A stretch of DNA of 64,000 bases from Capitulum mitella (taxonomy: Eukaryota; Arthropoda; Thecostraca; Pollicipedomorpha; Pollicipedidae). The stretch covers positions 1,865,001 to 1,929,000 of the forward strand of contig CP099839.1 in the NCBI GenBank assembly GCA_030062745.1. The letters run 5' to 3'. Positions 24,401-36,242 of the stretch are shown here, piece after piece (the first letter of the stretch is position 1; each line of letters begins with the position of its first letter). Under the pieces are notes generated by a model that was not told the origin of the DNA, made no database searches, and saw nothing but the letters and a program-made list of their open reading frames with translations. A program made the position numbers and the translations under genes.

Positions 24401-26935
24401 CTGCACAACAAACTCTGCTTAGTAAGGACTGATTCTAACGCCGTCCACTTCAGAAAAGTTCGGATCAAATGCATAATAAAAAATTACAAAAGAGGTTTCG
24501 ATACCCCACATACTTTAGGACTTTGGCGCTTTTAGCGCATTATTTGTCAGAGATATGGGGGCAGCTACATTCGCCTCCACTGTGCGTAACTGGCAGACGT
24601 AAACCTGCGGTTTGCAACAACAGAAATCTTAACATCGGTTATCATAATAGTTGTCATAAAGTATAAAATAGGTTATCATTTTCTTCGATACATTCCAGTC
24701 AACGGACGACTTATAAAGCAAGACAGGATCCAGCAAGTGCTGGCAGAAGGCTCAGTTTCGCGAGACAATTCTAGCCACGCAGGACAAGAAACGAAAACGG
24801 ATTTGATCGAGTAATTCAAAAACTGATGTTATTCGATACAGGTGAAGTCGTTAAAATTCCATATTGTGATTGCGATGTTCGTTCTTATGGCGTTCAGCGG
24901 TTATCACGTTTTTACCAGTTAATGGCCAGTAAGGCGAAAAGCTAACGCTCAGTCACAGAACATCAATATGGTGGTATACATTATGATAGGAAGTGCCGCC
25001 GTCATGGCGAAACTAACAGACGAGTAGCTATTAACGAATTCACTTAATTGCCTCTGTTTTCCCACATATGTTTTCCAATCCCATTACCATTTGCATTCAA
25101 TGCTGCCGCAAATGCACATGCCTAAAAAACAAAGTCAGCACTTGAGCAAAAACTGATTAGGTTAGGACCTGAGCAAAAACTGCTTCACTGACAGGTGAAT
25201 ACAACTTTGGGCTCACCGAAAAGTCGTTTATCAAGTCACTGCCTCGAAATAGACGTGAGCCACAGTGAACGGCGCTCGGTTTAATTACGCCACGTGCAGC
25301 TACCAAAAACGCCCCTGTAGAATAGCTCCGCAGGAACCATTGATGAGTTTATCGCCGGGCTAATTAAACCGATCAGCAGCTCTGTGGCTTCCGTTCGTTT
25401 GCGACGGAAGCACCCCGCGTTAGCGCCTAATATTTTTAGCTGGCCGAGGCGGACGTTTGCCCAATTGGTCCACGTGTCGCCTGCCCAGCATGGCATTACC
25501 AGTTTTTTTTAGTACTTTCGTTGTCTGCCTATGAAAGCAACTTCAAATGTAATTTTTGTATGCTGCATGCCTAAGACTCTCAAATGATTAAAACATACTG
25601 TCTTCGTCATGGGATGGTCCAAACGACGGGTCGTGGGACATGAACCTTCTTCAGTTTCTCCCCATTTAAAAACTGTTGTCACTGCACTTATAAAACACGA
25701 CTGGATTTCCTAGATCATTGTTCGTCTACCGTACTGCATGTTGTCGTGGTGCATGCAGCGATGTGTTGCCCTATTTTTGGTGTTATAACGGGTTATGAAA
25801 TGCATGCCGTTTTTCAGCATCTGTATGCCCATGTTAAAATCTAACTGGCCGAAACCGCACAGTTTTCACGGAGCAATTAATAATACTACGGTGAACTTGG
25901 TGCATTTGACGTTTGCGGGGCAAAATGGAGCCTGGGATTGCGGAGCCAGCTTTTTAGTGTTTTTTCGTCATTTCGCTCGTCTTGTGTGATGCTCACCTGC
26001 GCGCTCAGCTGCTGGTCTAGGCTTAACAGGAATTGCTAGGAAGCTTTAACCACCTTTTGTCGACGCCATACTTTCCGTCCTTTTCATTAGAATTTCATGA
26101 TGACTTCATGAGTTCGATGAGCAATGCATGGGGTTATATGAAGCGCTGCTCTGTGTACAACTGGCCAAAATATTGAAAAATTATCTCAAGTGTAAATGCA
26201 GTCATGGCACACTTCACCTATCAGTAGGCGATACAGAGAATGATTTGAAAAACTTACCACCTAATACTGACCTTTCGTATTGTAAATATGTGGTATATGA
26301 GTGACTATAGCAAGCAAAGTGGCAAAAATGCAACGTCGGAACAAGCCAAGTCAGTCCATTGTTGTGGAGGTCCTTGGAATGGTCCATGGGAATGGAATGG
26401 CTCCCGGAAACCTCAAAAATCCATTGGGATCCAGGATGTATGGTTGAGTTCTATGGTCATGCACGTCTGCTTGCTACGACTCCCATAGCTACCTTATCAT
26501 CAGGATGGAGAACGTCATCTTGCAGGCCGGAGACATGAAAGCCGTCATGGAAAGCCGAAGTCGGTAGGTGAGGTCGGACCTGTTAGCGCAGGCATAACAC
26601 ATGGATACAACATGATGTAACGTAACATACCATTCCGTCTCCTTGATAATTTGCAGGCCTCATTTACTCATCCCTAATTTAGCTGTCATTTCAAAACAAT
26701 GCTACCGCGTTTTAATTGGCTGTTGAGGGCTATCGGTCCGCGACTGCCATCCTGGGTGCTTGCAGAGGAATTTTGGCAATTTGCCGTCATGAAATTACAG
26801 CGTTTGGCATTAATAGGATGCATGTATTATAGTCTCCGTCACTCCGAACAGTCACGATACGATTAAACGTTGACTATACAACATACTTGTACTAATTTCT
26901 TCGTTTGGGAAGCTTGTAAAGCGGCATTCTGGAGT
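21465..26935. other. no recognised gene
   Basis: There is a CA-rich stretch at about 21,590-21,655 and an (AAACAT) run near 21,722-21,740. No gene is supported. A short AT-rich open frame near 23,243 has no recognisable domain. Confidence 0.4.
22200..22242. repeat. perfect 17-bp GC-rich inverted repeat
   Basis: The arm at 22,200-22,216 (GCAGACCGGGACCCGGC, with the first base at 22,200 read as part of the CTGG run) is the exact reverse complement of 22,226-22,242, across a 9-nt spacer. A stable hairpin is expected in RNA or single-stranded DNA. Confidence 0.8.
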
Positions 26936-26939
26936 AGCA

Positions 26940-28250
26940 ATTACCCTCTGGCGCCGTTAGAGGACTTGCACAAAGTTAGGACGGCGCGAGCAGCTCCGAC
27001 GCGCTCGAGCCACCGTTTGCGCGTCCCTAGAGAGTTCGGAAAGTCGATGGACGAGTCCAGTTTCGCCGCTGTCTGCTGAAGTTGTAGGGACGACGGAAGA
27101 GACCGGCAGCGTCTCCATGCTGCGAGCCGAGTGCCTCCGGCGGAGAGAAACCGGGTCTCCTGTCGTGTCCGAAAGGCTTTCAAGAGCTTCCGCTCGGCGC
27201 GATGTGTGCCTCTTGTCTCCGCTTAACATGCCTCGCCTGGCCTGCCAAGTGTTTACAATCGGGAAGGGCGTCCTTCATACTGTATTTTTTAACTGGTCAT
27301 GTGTTTCTTTGCTGGATAAAAGCTCTGCAAACGCCATAAAGTGTCTGGACAGGCAGACTGCATTTATGGACACAGCTGTGTGCGTTGTCTGCTTTGAACA
27401 GAAACTGACGGCGGATACCTAGGTACTCCACCTGGCCATCGTGACGCGACCCCTGACGTCCGTCGTTCCCTGTCCCGGTGTCCCAGGCGGATGTCCGTAC
27501 ACCGTCTCCCAGTGCCAAGTCCCCGTAGCCTCTTTCCTGCCACGCCTCGACGCCAAGTCGCAGCTCTCCGCTGTTCTCCATCTCGCCGAGCCGCGTCTGT
27601 CTGCACTGCCGTCTCTCCGAGACACTACTGTATGTCCTGTCGTCTCGCCGAGACGCAGTTGTCTGCGCTGCTGTCTCGTCGAGTCGTAGTTGTCTGCGCT
27701 GCCATCTCGCTGAGTCGCAAGTGCCTGCGCTGCCGTCTCGCCGAGTCGCAGCTGTCTTTCCCACTTCGTCTTACCGAGTCATGACTGTATCCCCTTCCGC
27801 CGCGGCGGATCGCCGCAGTTTGCGCCTGCTCGTCCTGCTCGTCGGGCTGCGGCTGTCTGAACTCCGAACCCAGCTGAGCCGCGAGAGCCATTTCCAACGG
27901 CCTGACAGACTGCGGGCTAATTAACATCCACCGGCGCTTTGTTCCTGAAGCGCGCTCTCTCATTTAACACTTGAACTCCCGGCTTCTGCGCCTTGCCATT
28001 ACGAAACCCATCGGTCAAAGTGCCGCCCTGCGGTGGATGGCGCCTTCCAGAACGTTCTGGCAGGTTCTGCGGAATCTCCGTTTGGTCCACAGTTCTCGGG
28101 GCTTGCCGTTCTCTTCTCCATTGCTGTATGATGCTCTTGGTCGATCGGATTGCGTCAGTTCTATCTGATGTATATTTTATGGATGTAGAGTCATGTACGG
28201 CGTCGAAATCGTTGCGTCGCTCGTGGGTCTGATGTGCACCACCGGTGAAA
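26940..28250. other. CpG-rich region without recognised gene
   Basis: GC content is clearly above the flanks and CG dinucleotides are frequent. The centre is occupied by a minisatellite (27,575-27,775). Open frames on both strands are repeat-derived or lack domains. It could be a promoter or CpG island of an unrecognised gene. Confidence 0.4.
27575..27775. repeat. 31-bp degenerate minisatellite, ~6 units
   Basis: Units of the form GTCTCGCCGAGTCGCAG + ytgtctgcgctgcc recur every ~31 bp, with the clearest series at 27,640-27,765. The unit length is not a multiple of three, so it cannot encode a simple repeated peptide. Confidence 0.8.
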
Positions 28251-28679
28251 CATCGTGGATGTCAGCTTATTCACTCTGGAAGGTTTGAGCGCGTTGACCC
28301 AACACCAACGGCCAGATCTGCATAGTTGCTGGTCTACCCGGTCGCCTGGTTTTCAACGATTCACCTGATAGGCACCTTGGGATCCATGACACGACTAGTA
28401 CAGCTCGACATCTGTGCCACGTTTCTTCAGCCTTTAATTTGGATCTCCGTTGCTTAGGCTGGAAATACCCTATTTCGGCTCCCAGGCTTCGTTCACGGAT
28501 GCTCTACGGCCAAGACCAGGCTGCGACGTCTGAGACCAGACTGACGGGCTTCGACGGCCAAGTCCTGTATCTCTGCCTGTCGGGCGTATTGACTGGTGGT
28601 TAAAACATCGGTCGGCTGTCTAACAGCTAACGGTTCGCCGGTATTTATGGACTACCTCCGTCGGAATTTGTCCTCGCAT

Positions 28680-28950
28680 GACCTTGGAATGGCCCCAGCA
28701 TAACCTCAGCGAGGTTGGCTCATCCCGTGCGGCCATCGCAGGCAGCTGTTCTCGTGTTGCGATTGCCTTTTTGTTTCGTGCGTAACTTTAGCGTAATCCC
28801 AATAACCTGAACTGTGCCCCAATGCCACCACGTGTTGCTTTGTGTGGCCTCTCTGTGACCCTGAGCAATCCCGGACTGACCCCGGCATGACCTTCTTGTG
28901 ACCCCGGTGTAATCTCAGCATGACCCAATTTGACCTCTGAATGCCCTTGG
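28680..28950. repeat. degenerate array of TGACC(C/T)-containing units
   Basis: Variants of 'tgaccccggcatgacc' recur about every 11-25 bp between 28,850 and 28,930, with weaker ones upstream. It is probably a decayed short-period satellite. Confidence 0.5.
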
Positions 28951-29406
28951 TGTGTGACCGCCGTCCGTCGCCGGGCCAACAGCGCCAGCCGATCGGCTCT
29001 CAGGATCGCGATTCAATGAATCTCGATGAGGTCGCGGCGCCGGCGGACCGTAAACGGACTGCCGGAGACGCATTCGTTTGAAAGGCTTCGTGGCCGCCGC
29101 CGACCGCGAGCTAGTGCCCCGTGGAGGTCTCGAGCTCAGTCTAGTTTACGGCACTTACATCCTCGGTTTGCAACGTGGCTTTTCAGCAACTATGCCAAAT
29201 GATGAGAGGTTCAGGTTTGTTAGACTAGCATGAATTTTGCAGTCGAATATAGAAACCACTGTGCTTGTCTTAGCATTCCCATGTAGCCTGTTCGTTAATA
29301 GTCGCTTTTTACTTGGCACTTTGAAAAAGCATCACCACACTTGTATCAAGCTGGTTTGAAAACTCAGCAGGCTCGAAACCTTAATGGCTGCGATAATAGC
29401 ACTTAA

Positions 29407-30626
29407 CCCGTCCCCGACTGGGGGGGGGCAGTTGACTGCTCCCCCTGAGGTTTTTCTGGAATTGCGAGAGAACCAATAAACACAGAGTCACGAAATTTTG
29501 CATACCTTTTGCTCCTTCAATTTTACATCTCGTGTCAAAATTTTGACCTCAGGTCACGTCAGGTGCTTGATCTAGGTCAAGTCAAACAGACCTATGTCCA
29601 AAAAAGGTTTGGCGCCCTCCGACTTTTTTGCAAAACAAGATATCTCAATAATACTTTCAGGGATTAGTGACCGTGATAGATGCAACAAATCTAATATCTC
29701 AGATTTTTCGGAATTTTCCGGGTCATTGACCTAAGGTCAAGCCCATTTTTAAGATATATCGCCGTTTTTTCGGAAATTGATGGAATATTCCATGACATTT
29801 TTAGTGTGGAATGAAGCAGACATCTAGTTACCGTCATTGGGCAAAGTATCAGTGACTTCCAGCCATTGACCTGAGGTCAGGTCACGAATAACTGTTGTGA
29901 GCCAAAATGTACCACCGTCAAAATCGGCGATGAATTACTCAGAATGGGTAGGAAATGGCAGAACTAGCTTGCAGAGACGTAAGTAATACCAGGAACCTTA
30001 AAAATTTGAAAAAGTATCATATTTTGAAAATAAACAGGCTCTCGCGAATAAACCTCCGCCAACTTTGTAGATTGGTAACTAATGAATTTTTCCAAAATTT
30101 AAACATGAGAAACCATCACAAGAACGACAAAGATCAATAAAATTGACATAGATCGTATTCTGTCGCGAAAATAAAGGAACGCTAAAATTAGGTCCCGTCA
30201 GTTTGGCACCGCATACGACAGCGGCGCACACCGACAGCTGGCAGGTGAATTACCTTGTCTTTAACTGAACGTTTCGGCGTACATATTGAACAAATCTGGG
30301 AAATTAGACGTGTATCGGCATCCGCGGACCTTTACTTGTGCGCTGGTGCCTTTCCCTATGCGTTATTAGTCACAGCCCTTGAGGTTCAGGCCATTTCTCG
30401 GTCTCATGCAGTTGGCCATGAGAAAACATACATAGGGCGTAAATTGGCTTACATATTATCTAAAACTAAAAATGAGACCAGTCTCGAGCTCTACTCGTCA
30501 CAGGCCTTCCAACCGTGTGGTTATTTTTATCGTGCGACCAACCGTTCGTGACTTAGAGAGGGGGCAGTCAACTGCCCCCCCCCCGGAGTCGCCCATGCTG
30601 GAAACGGACCGACGGTCGTGCGCGGG
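29407..30626 (+). repeat. TTAA miniature element, family 3, both target sites intact
   Basis: It is flanked by TTAA on both sides (29,403-29,406 and 30,627-30,630). The left end is CCCGTCCCCGAC and the reverse-complemented right end is CCCGCGCACGAC. Inside each end lies a G-run plus CAGTTGACTGC in inverted orientation. At 1,220 bp it lacks a transposase, so it should depend on a piggyBac-type enzyme elsewhere. TTAA targets with a CCC start are characteristic of that superfamily. Confidence 0.85.
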
Positions 30627-30630
30627 TTAA

Positions 30631-31473
30631 GGCGTTGGCTGCCTGATAATAGTCGACACGCTCTGGCATCCGCTTTCTCCAGAGGGAGCCGTAGCAGGCG
30701 CCGCCTTGATAAATCACGGTCTGTTTGGGAAGCTCAGCGATAGCTGTAAATATGCCTCGGAGTGTGGGACTGCGGCAACGGCGCAGGCTCAGCGTCGGTG
30801 CCCTGTGACTCGAGTGCGGAGTGGCATGGACACTGGCCTCGGCTGAGCTGTTTTCCGTTTTAAAAGCTGTGTATTTAGCACTGTGTACAATAGCAGCGCG
30901 TTCCTGAATGGGCTCTGTAGCCGTTTTCGACGCCGATATGTGGGGCCAGATGCCGCACAAGAAACTGAACTGGATTTCAAGCAAATAATGTTATGCATTT
31001 CAAGCACGCATGCATGTTAATAAATTCATATGCGTCAAAGCTCATAGAAGTAATGCAACGGAAATAGTAGGCACTTCGTGACACGTGACCATGTGGTCTG
31101 AGACGACACCGCTGGAACGTTGGTCAAAGCAGCATTTCAAGATCACGATCGACGTCAAATTTCGGGAAGCGGATCGTTTCCGATTGCTGCCGTGACGGCC
31201 GTGGCACTATCAGAACAGATAGAAATCTCCTCAGTGCGCCATCTCATGTTTCCCTCTGAGCTGTGACGGATTTATCGCTACGTTTTCTCGCCCGTGGCCT
31301 GCTGAATGATTCTCAAGAGTCCTGGAATCAGATTTAAATTCAGTCTGATTTCTGACATGCATCACTTTCCATGAAGCGAGCGTTGGTATGAATTTGGTGC
31401 GTGGCTGAAGCGGTGGATGAGCGGGTAGCTGCTCTTGTTATCTCAGAAATTTAACATCAGCTCCATGGGCTGC
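30631..31473. other. no recognised gene
   Basis: Moderately GC-rich in the first ~350 bp. No gene or repeat structure could be supported. Confidence 0.4.
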
Positions 31474-31707
31474 ATGGAAATTAGGGATGCACCGGATCGG
31501 GATTTTTGTGATCCGGCCGGATGCCGGATATGCCGGATCGGGGTGCCGGATATCCGGCCGGATATCCGGCCGGATACCGGATATTATGTTTACATGTTTT
31601 TATTTACTATTTCTATTGAAATAATGAAACCGAAAAGACTGAATAGAAAAGAAAAGTATGGGAAACTGAAAAAAATTAGTAAAAAATGCCCACAGCTTGT
31701 GAGTCGA

Positions 31708-32539
31708 TATCTTCAAGGCCAAATGGGGTGGAAAAGGTCAACTTTGGACACTTTAACGGCCTGTACATGCCATTCCGTACAACTTTTCGAACGAAACGGG
31801 GTGTTTGTTGGGCCGTTAAAACGTGGAATACGATAACTTCCATTCATTTGGCGTCTTGACTGGGGATTTTGGGTCGAGGCCATGTCAGGTCAATGACCTG
31901 TGACGTCATTTTTTTATGTTTTACAAATCAGATTTTGAACAACACGCGACAGTTTGAGAGTAAATGAGGGCGCGACATGTATCTTTTGGCGTATTTTCAG
32001 TGAAGGTAGCCAACATCGGTACATCTGGTCATTTCCAGCGTTTATATTTCTGTATGTATGTATAGCTATGTATGTATATACATGTCAGTATCAATATGCC
32101 AAACGTCTTTTAGAACGGTCTTTGAATGCGTATTTCACACAAATCGATGTACTGCAGAACAAATCTGGATCAGGTCACAAACCTTGACCTCTGATGCCCT
32201 TAACCCTTATTGACCCTGGCTGTGGCCTTGGTACGTCCATCACTTATGCCCGAATGACATCGCCTGACTGTATTCAAACAGCAGTCTTAAGTAGAACGCC
32301 AGTTCTTTCACAAAGTTCCCATTTGTCAGCGACAACCGTCGTTTTCGTGATGTTTGCCTGACTTCAAATGCTTGAAACTTCAAAATTTCCAGCCGATTTC
32401 CAATTTTTCTACGCCATTCGACGAGTTATTCAATTGCCAAAAATGTCACAAAGTAACAGCAACCAGCGCAGATGCGTTCTCGAGATATTCAAGAAGAGCA
32501 GGTGGGGGGCACAAAAAGACCCCCATTCCAGTGCGCATG
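31708..32539 (+). repeat. family 2 TTAA element, copy 2 (left part missing)
   Basis: It aligns with 2,256-3,311 plus 5,405-5,492 of copy 1, with one instead of three internal ~150-bp units and no pogo insertion. The right end is GGTGGGGGGCACAAAAAGAC and onward to CATG, followed by TTAA (32,540-32,543). The unfilled TA site at 32,454 matches the pogo target of copy 1. Confidence 0.8.
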
Positions 32540-32589
32540 TTAAAAGACAGCTACAGCTGATTCGAGCTGTAAAAACAACGGGTGTCATA

Positions 32590-33361
32590 ACGTGTTCCGG
32601 CTGGAAGGTTTGGAATTTCCAGAACGTACGTGACAAAAAAATATTGGTGGCAAACAAGGTTCGGTACCGAAAGAGCAAGAGGTCACCCCAGGTCACCCAA
32701 AAACAAGAGTTCGCCCAAAAGACCCGCATCCGGAAACTGTCCCGCGGATCACATGAAATCGGAAAGAACGGGGCATTGCCATGGACGACGAAAACTACTT
32801 CACCTACCACGAGAGGTATATGTCAGGAAACCTTGGGTACTCAGTTGGAGCACGTCCGGCAGAACTCCAGCAAAAGTACAACTGAGGCCAGAGAGCAAAC
32901 TTCCTCGTAATCTTTTCGTGTGGCCCGCCATCTCTCTTAGGGTTGACAAAGCCGGCTATCATGCCGGGTATGGGTAATGTTGATGGTAACATCATGTACC
33001 GTGAGAAGTGCGTAGGAGACATGCTTATCCCATATTTGGATGAGTACTGTTTCGAGAGGGACATGTTGATCTGGCCAGACTTGGCCAGCGCTCATTATGC
33101 GAAGAAAACGCTCAAGTTGCTGGAAGAGGCCAAAGTGCCGTATGTAGTGCGTGACAGCAGTCCCCCTGTGTGCACCAGGTGTGTCCTACTGAGGACATCT
33201 GGGGCATCATTAAGCAGAGGATGTATCAGGGAGACTGGTACGTAACATCCAAAGTCGCCCTAAAGCGCTGGATGAGCCAGGTGATGGCTGCTCTGGACCT
33301 AGAGATACTGCGTAAAATGCTGGTGCGCGTACCCAGGCGCGTGCGTCTTGCCGACAGATGA
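32590..33361 (+). pseudogene. mariner/Tc1-type transposase, frameshifted remnant
   Basis: Conserved transposase pieces appear in order but in different frames. A helix-turn-helix-like piece (FGISRTYVTK, ~32,600) comes first. A linker with VRYRKSKRSPQVTQKQE (~32,660) follows, then the first catalytic block MDDENYFT (~32,780) and LTKPAIMPGMGNVDGNI (~32,940). Next come WPDLASAHYAKKTLKLLEE (~33,070) and CPTEDIWGIIKQRMY (~33,185). At least three frame changes and an in-frame stop separate them, so no protein can be made. The spacing between the second Asp and the final Glu/Asp is about 37 residues, but a frameshift lies between them, so subfamily assignment is uncertain. It sits directly after the right end of family 2 copy 2, inside the hAT element. 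Confidence 0.85.
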
Positions 33362-33935
33362 GAGGTGATGGCGATGATCCATTGAGCAAGACCTGAACGC
33401 AACGGTTATGACTACATTTCTGCAAAGTTTAATGTTCATGCAGTAATAAATGTGCTTACGATGTGACTTTAAATACTGTCTCATTTCCAAGTGCCCACAA
33501 TTTATATTTTCCCTTAATGCATTTGTGTTAGAATTTGAGAAAGATAAGAAATATTTCGAAAAAAGGAAATCATAAGACGGGCTGCTGACCGCATGCTGGC
33601 TGTTGTTTCACAGTTTTGAACCTGAGTCCCATTCTTGCAAGATATGTCCGAACCCTCCCGGACCAATACAGAAAAGAACTGGTTCCAAGGTCTCCAGACC
33701 GACTTGGAACTACCAGTTACATCGACAATGTAACACAACAAGCCACGTTTCCCTTGAAACGGCTTTGGACGCAGACATTAGAGCAACGTCTTGATTGTAC
33801 ACCGGGAGGTTAAATATCCGGCAGTATCCGGCCGGATCACAAAAATATCCGGCCGGACACCGGATACCGGATAATCTCTAATATCCGGCCGGATATCCGG
33901 CCGGACCGGATATCCGGTGCATCCCTAATGGAAAT

Positions 33936-35239
33936 AAAGAAGTAAACATGGTTTCACACCTTCAGTTGTGAGACAGCTACACAACTATGGTGTGACGTAA
34001 TCGCGGGCTTGGGAAAATATCCTTACGGCATCATTCGGAGCAATCAAGTCAAATGCACGACATGCGTCCCAGACATCACACCACACTTTGTGACGAGGGG
34101 TCAACATTTACCTGATTGAGGACCCAATGCGTCCGGGGACGGCAAAGGGTGGCTAAATTAAACAAGATCCCTGACCACTTGACATTGGTCAAGGATCAGG
34201 GTTCGAGGGAATGTGGCAAAACGGGACCGGCTTTTGATGATAAACGGTGTTTAACCCTGCATTTCACGATGCTGTTCATATCGATAATTTGTGCGTGTTA
34301 CATAAGTGCTTACGGAATACCCTGTTGCAGTGAAGAGCTTCTCGATGAACTCGATACCTAGCGACCGAACGAAAACAATTCGTCCACGGCTGTAGCCACG
34401 TGAGGCATTGGTGCCGGCCATCGAGAACCTGCACTCAGCCTCAACCTTGATGCAGCGTTCTAGCATACGCGGTTGTTCACAGTGGTATCAACAGAGAAAC
34501 AGGCATGTGAGTGCAAGTGTTTATCCTCCCTTTTTACGACGCATCAAAACAAGTACATCACGGGCGACCGTTTGTTGCCCTGGATGTCAAGCGCGGCTCT
34601 TCACGCATGTAGATAAAGATACCAATAAATGCAGATAACGGTCAGTCAAAAACGGTGTCTTGCTGTGCAAAGACAGACTGCTATTGTTTTTCACATAGTG
34701 CGCGATGATTTATGCCGAGAGGCCATTATCAGATTTTGGCTCCGACCAGTCCAAGCGGGGGAGCTGAAATGTAATTTAAACTTCACTTCTTCTGACCATC
34801 GCTGAATCAGGCATGGTCATGAAACAAAAATACGATTAAAGACAAGGAATCCAATGCAGCTTGAAGACAATCCAGGGTTGGGAAAATTTCTTTTCGGAAT
34901 ATTTCAGAATTTTATAGTGCTTTTTTCCTACGCAATGGTCATTTGTATTCGTCCCCTGCATAGCAGAACGACGGTCTGGTCATTTGGCGGTTCGCCAAAC
35001 GAGAAACGAAGACAACTTTGGTTGAATCTCACATTACGTCTATGAATGTTGCGCCGCCTATGAGAGTCCAGCCCATGTGTAACAGCACGTGGTATGGGGA
35101 CGTCATTATGGAAATGGTCGATGTGCCTCTCATTCCCTCAATGCTTGGGGACAAGAATTCGTGGACTTCCTTTGGACTCCATTTTAAAACACGAAGTATT
35201 TGGGGCCGAACGATCCAGCGTTGGTGGTTCAAACCACCA
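33936..35239. other. no recognised gene
   Basis: Unclassified sequence without coding or repeat structure that I can support. Confidence 0.4.
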
Positions 35240-36010
35240 CCGCTCCAGGGACAAAAATAACACCCGCGATGCGGCGCAGTGCGGCGTGGCAGCAACGGCG
35301 ACCGTGCCGTCACCGCTTCCATCTTCCTCGAGGCGACCCGAGGGACGGCTGCGTCTCTGGAGCATGTCTCGCTCCGAACCTGCCGCCTCTCGACAGGGCC
35401 ATCGAGGTGCACGGCGTGGCTGCCGTTCCAATCGCGCGCCACGACCGCCGCTGTCTGAGAGCCCTTCTGAGACGTCCCCGGACATTGACGGCTGATCTCG
35501 GAACGCTGAGCTCCTCTTCCATCATGCGCGGATTGTGACGGCCCCGCGCGATCGCGGGCGGCAGGTATCAATGGGCGGCGCTCGCGAGGCGGAGGACGAG
35601 CGATTACGGCGCATGGGGACTGGGCCGTCCCCGGCCGGACCAGACGCTCACGGCGCGTGGAGGCGTGGAGCACCTCCTGCCGCGGCAGACGATTACGACA
35701 CAAGTGGGCGTGGAGGATCGCCGCACGGCCGGGCGATTGCGGCGCGGGAGACGGGGCGCGGCGCCGCCGAGGTGGACGACTCCGGCTCCTCGAGGCCGGG
35801 GAGTCGCCGGCCGGGCGGCGGTCGCATCGATCGTCCGCTAATCACGGCTGCAGTTGGCCTGCGGCGCGCCCACGCGCTGATTTAGAATCAAAGTTGGCCG
35901 TAACGAGCCAACTCGGTGTGTCTGGTTAACTGGTCGGCGCCGGCCGGGCTCGGCGCAGGAAAAAAATCGCGCGCGTCGCGGCGGAGCACGGCCGGGTCGA
36001 CCCTGCCTCA
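35240..36010. other. CpG island, no recognised gene
   Basis: About 770 bp of very GC-rich, CpG-dense sequence with sharp borders. Long open frames occur on both strands, as expected from composition alone, and none shows a domain. A promoter with first exon is plausible. Confidence 0.5.
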
Positions 36011-36179
36011 GACGGCCGCGTGACCCGGTGGTGTTTTTGGCCCGCTTTTGGCGTCTCATGAAGGTGCTATTAGTCGTCAGCGTGTCGGCGCCTCTTTTCA
36101 AACCTTGATCTGCGACCTCTCGACGTTCGGCATCAGGCCGAAAGAAAACCCTTGCAGTTGACGCAGTTATAGTCGGGGC

Positions 36180-36242
36180 AAGTCATCTATCTTCTATGGT
36201 TCTATATTCTTATTCTTATATTCTATATTCTATCTTCTATGG
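36180..36242. repeat. (TTCTA)n-like simple repeat
   Basis: TTCTAT/TTCTTA words recur through ~60 bp. Confidence 0.8.

Larger units (their letters stand above)
31482..33927. mobile_element. hAT-type element with perfect 8-bp target duplication
   Basis: The 2,446-bp element starts TAGGGATGCACCGGAT and ends with its exact reverse complement. The flanks are ATGGAAAT on both sides (31,474-31,481 and 33,928-33,935); 8-bp duplications define hAT insertions. Both subterminal regions (31,491-31,590 and 33,820-33,918) are packed with CCGGAT/ATCCGG words. The interior has no hAT transposase. It holds part of a family 2 MITE (31,708-32,539) and a broken mariner-type transposase (32,590-33,361). It is therefore non-autonomous and either captured or was invaded by other elements. 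Confidence 0.93.

Noticed and set aside
32368-32910. 180-codon frame
   Set aside because: It runs out of the MITE into the broken mariner transposase. Only a short part matches the transposase, in a frame that changes.
35029-35703. 224-codon minus-strand frame
   Set aside because: Arg/Ala/Pro/Gly-rich translation of a CpG island; similar long frames exist on the other strand.
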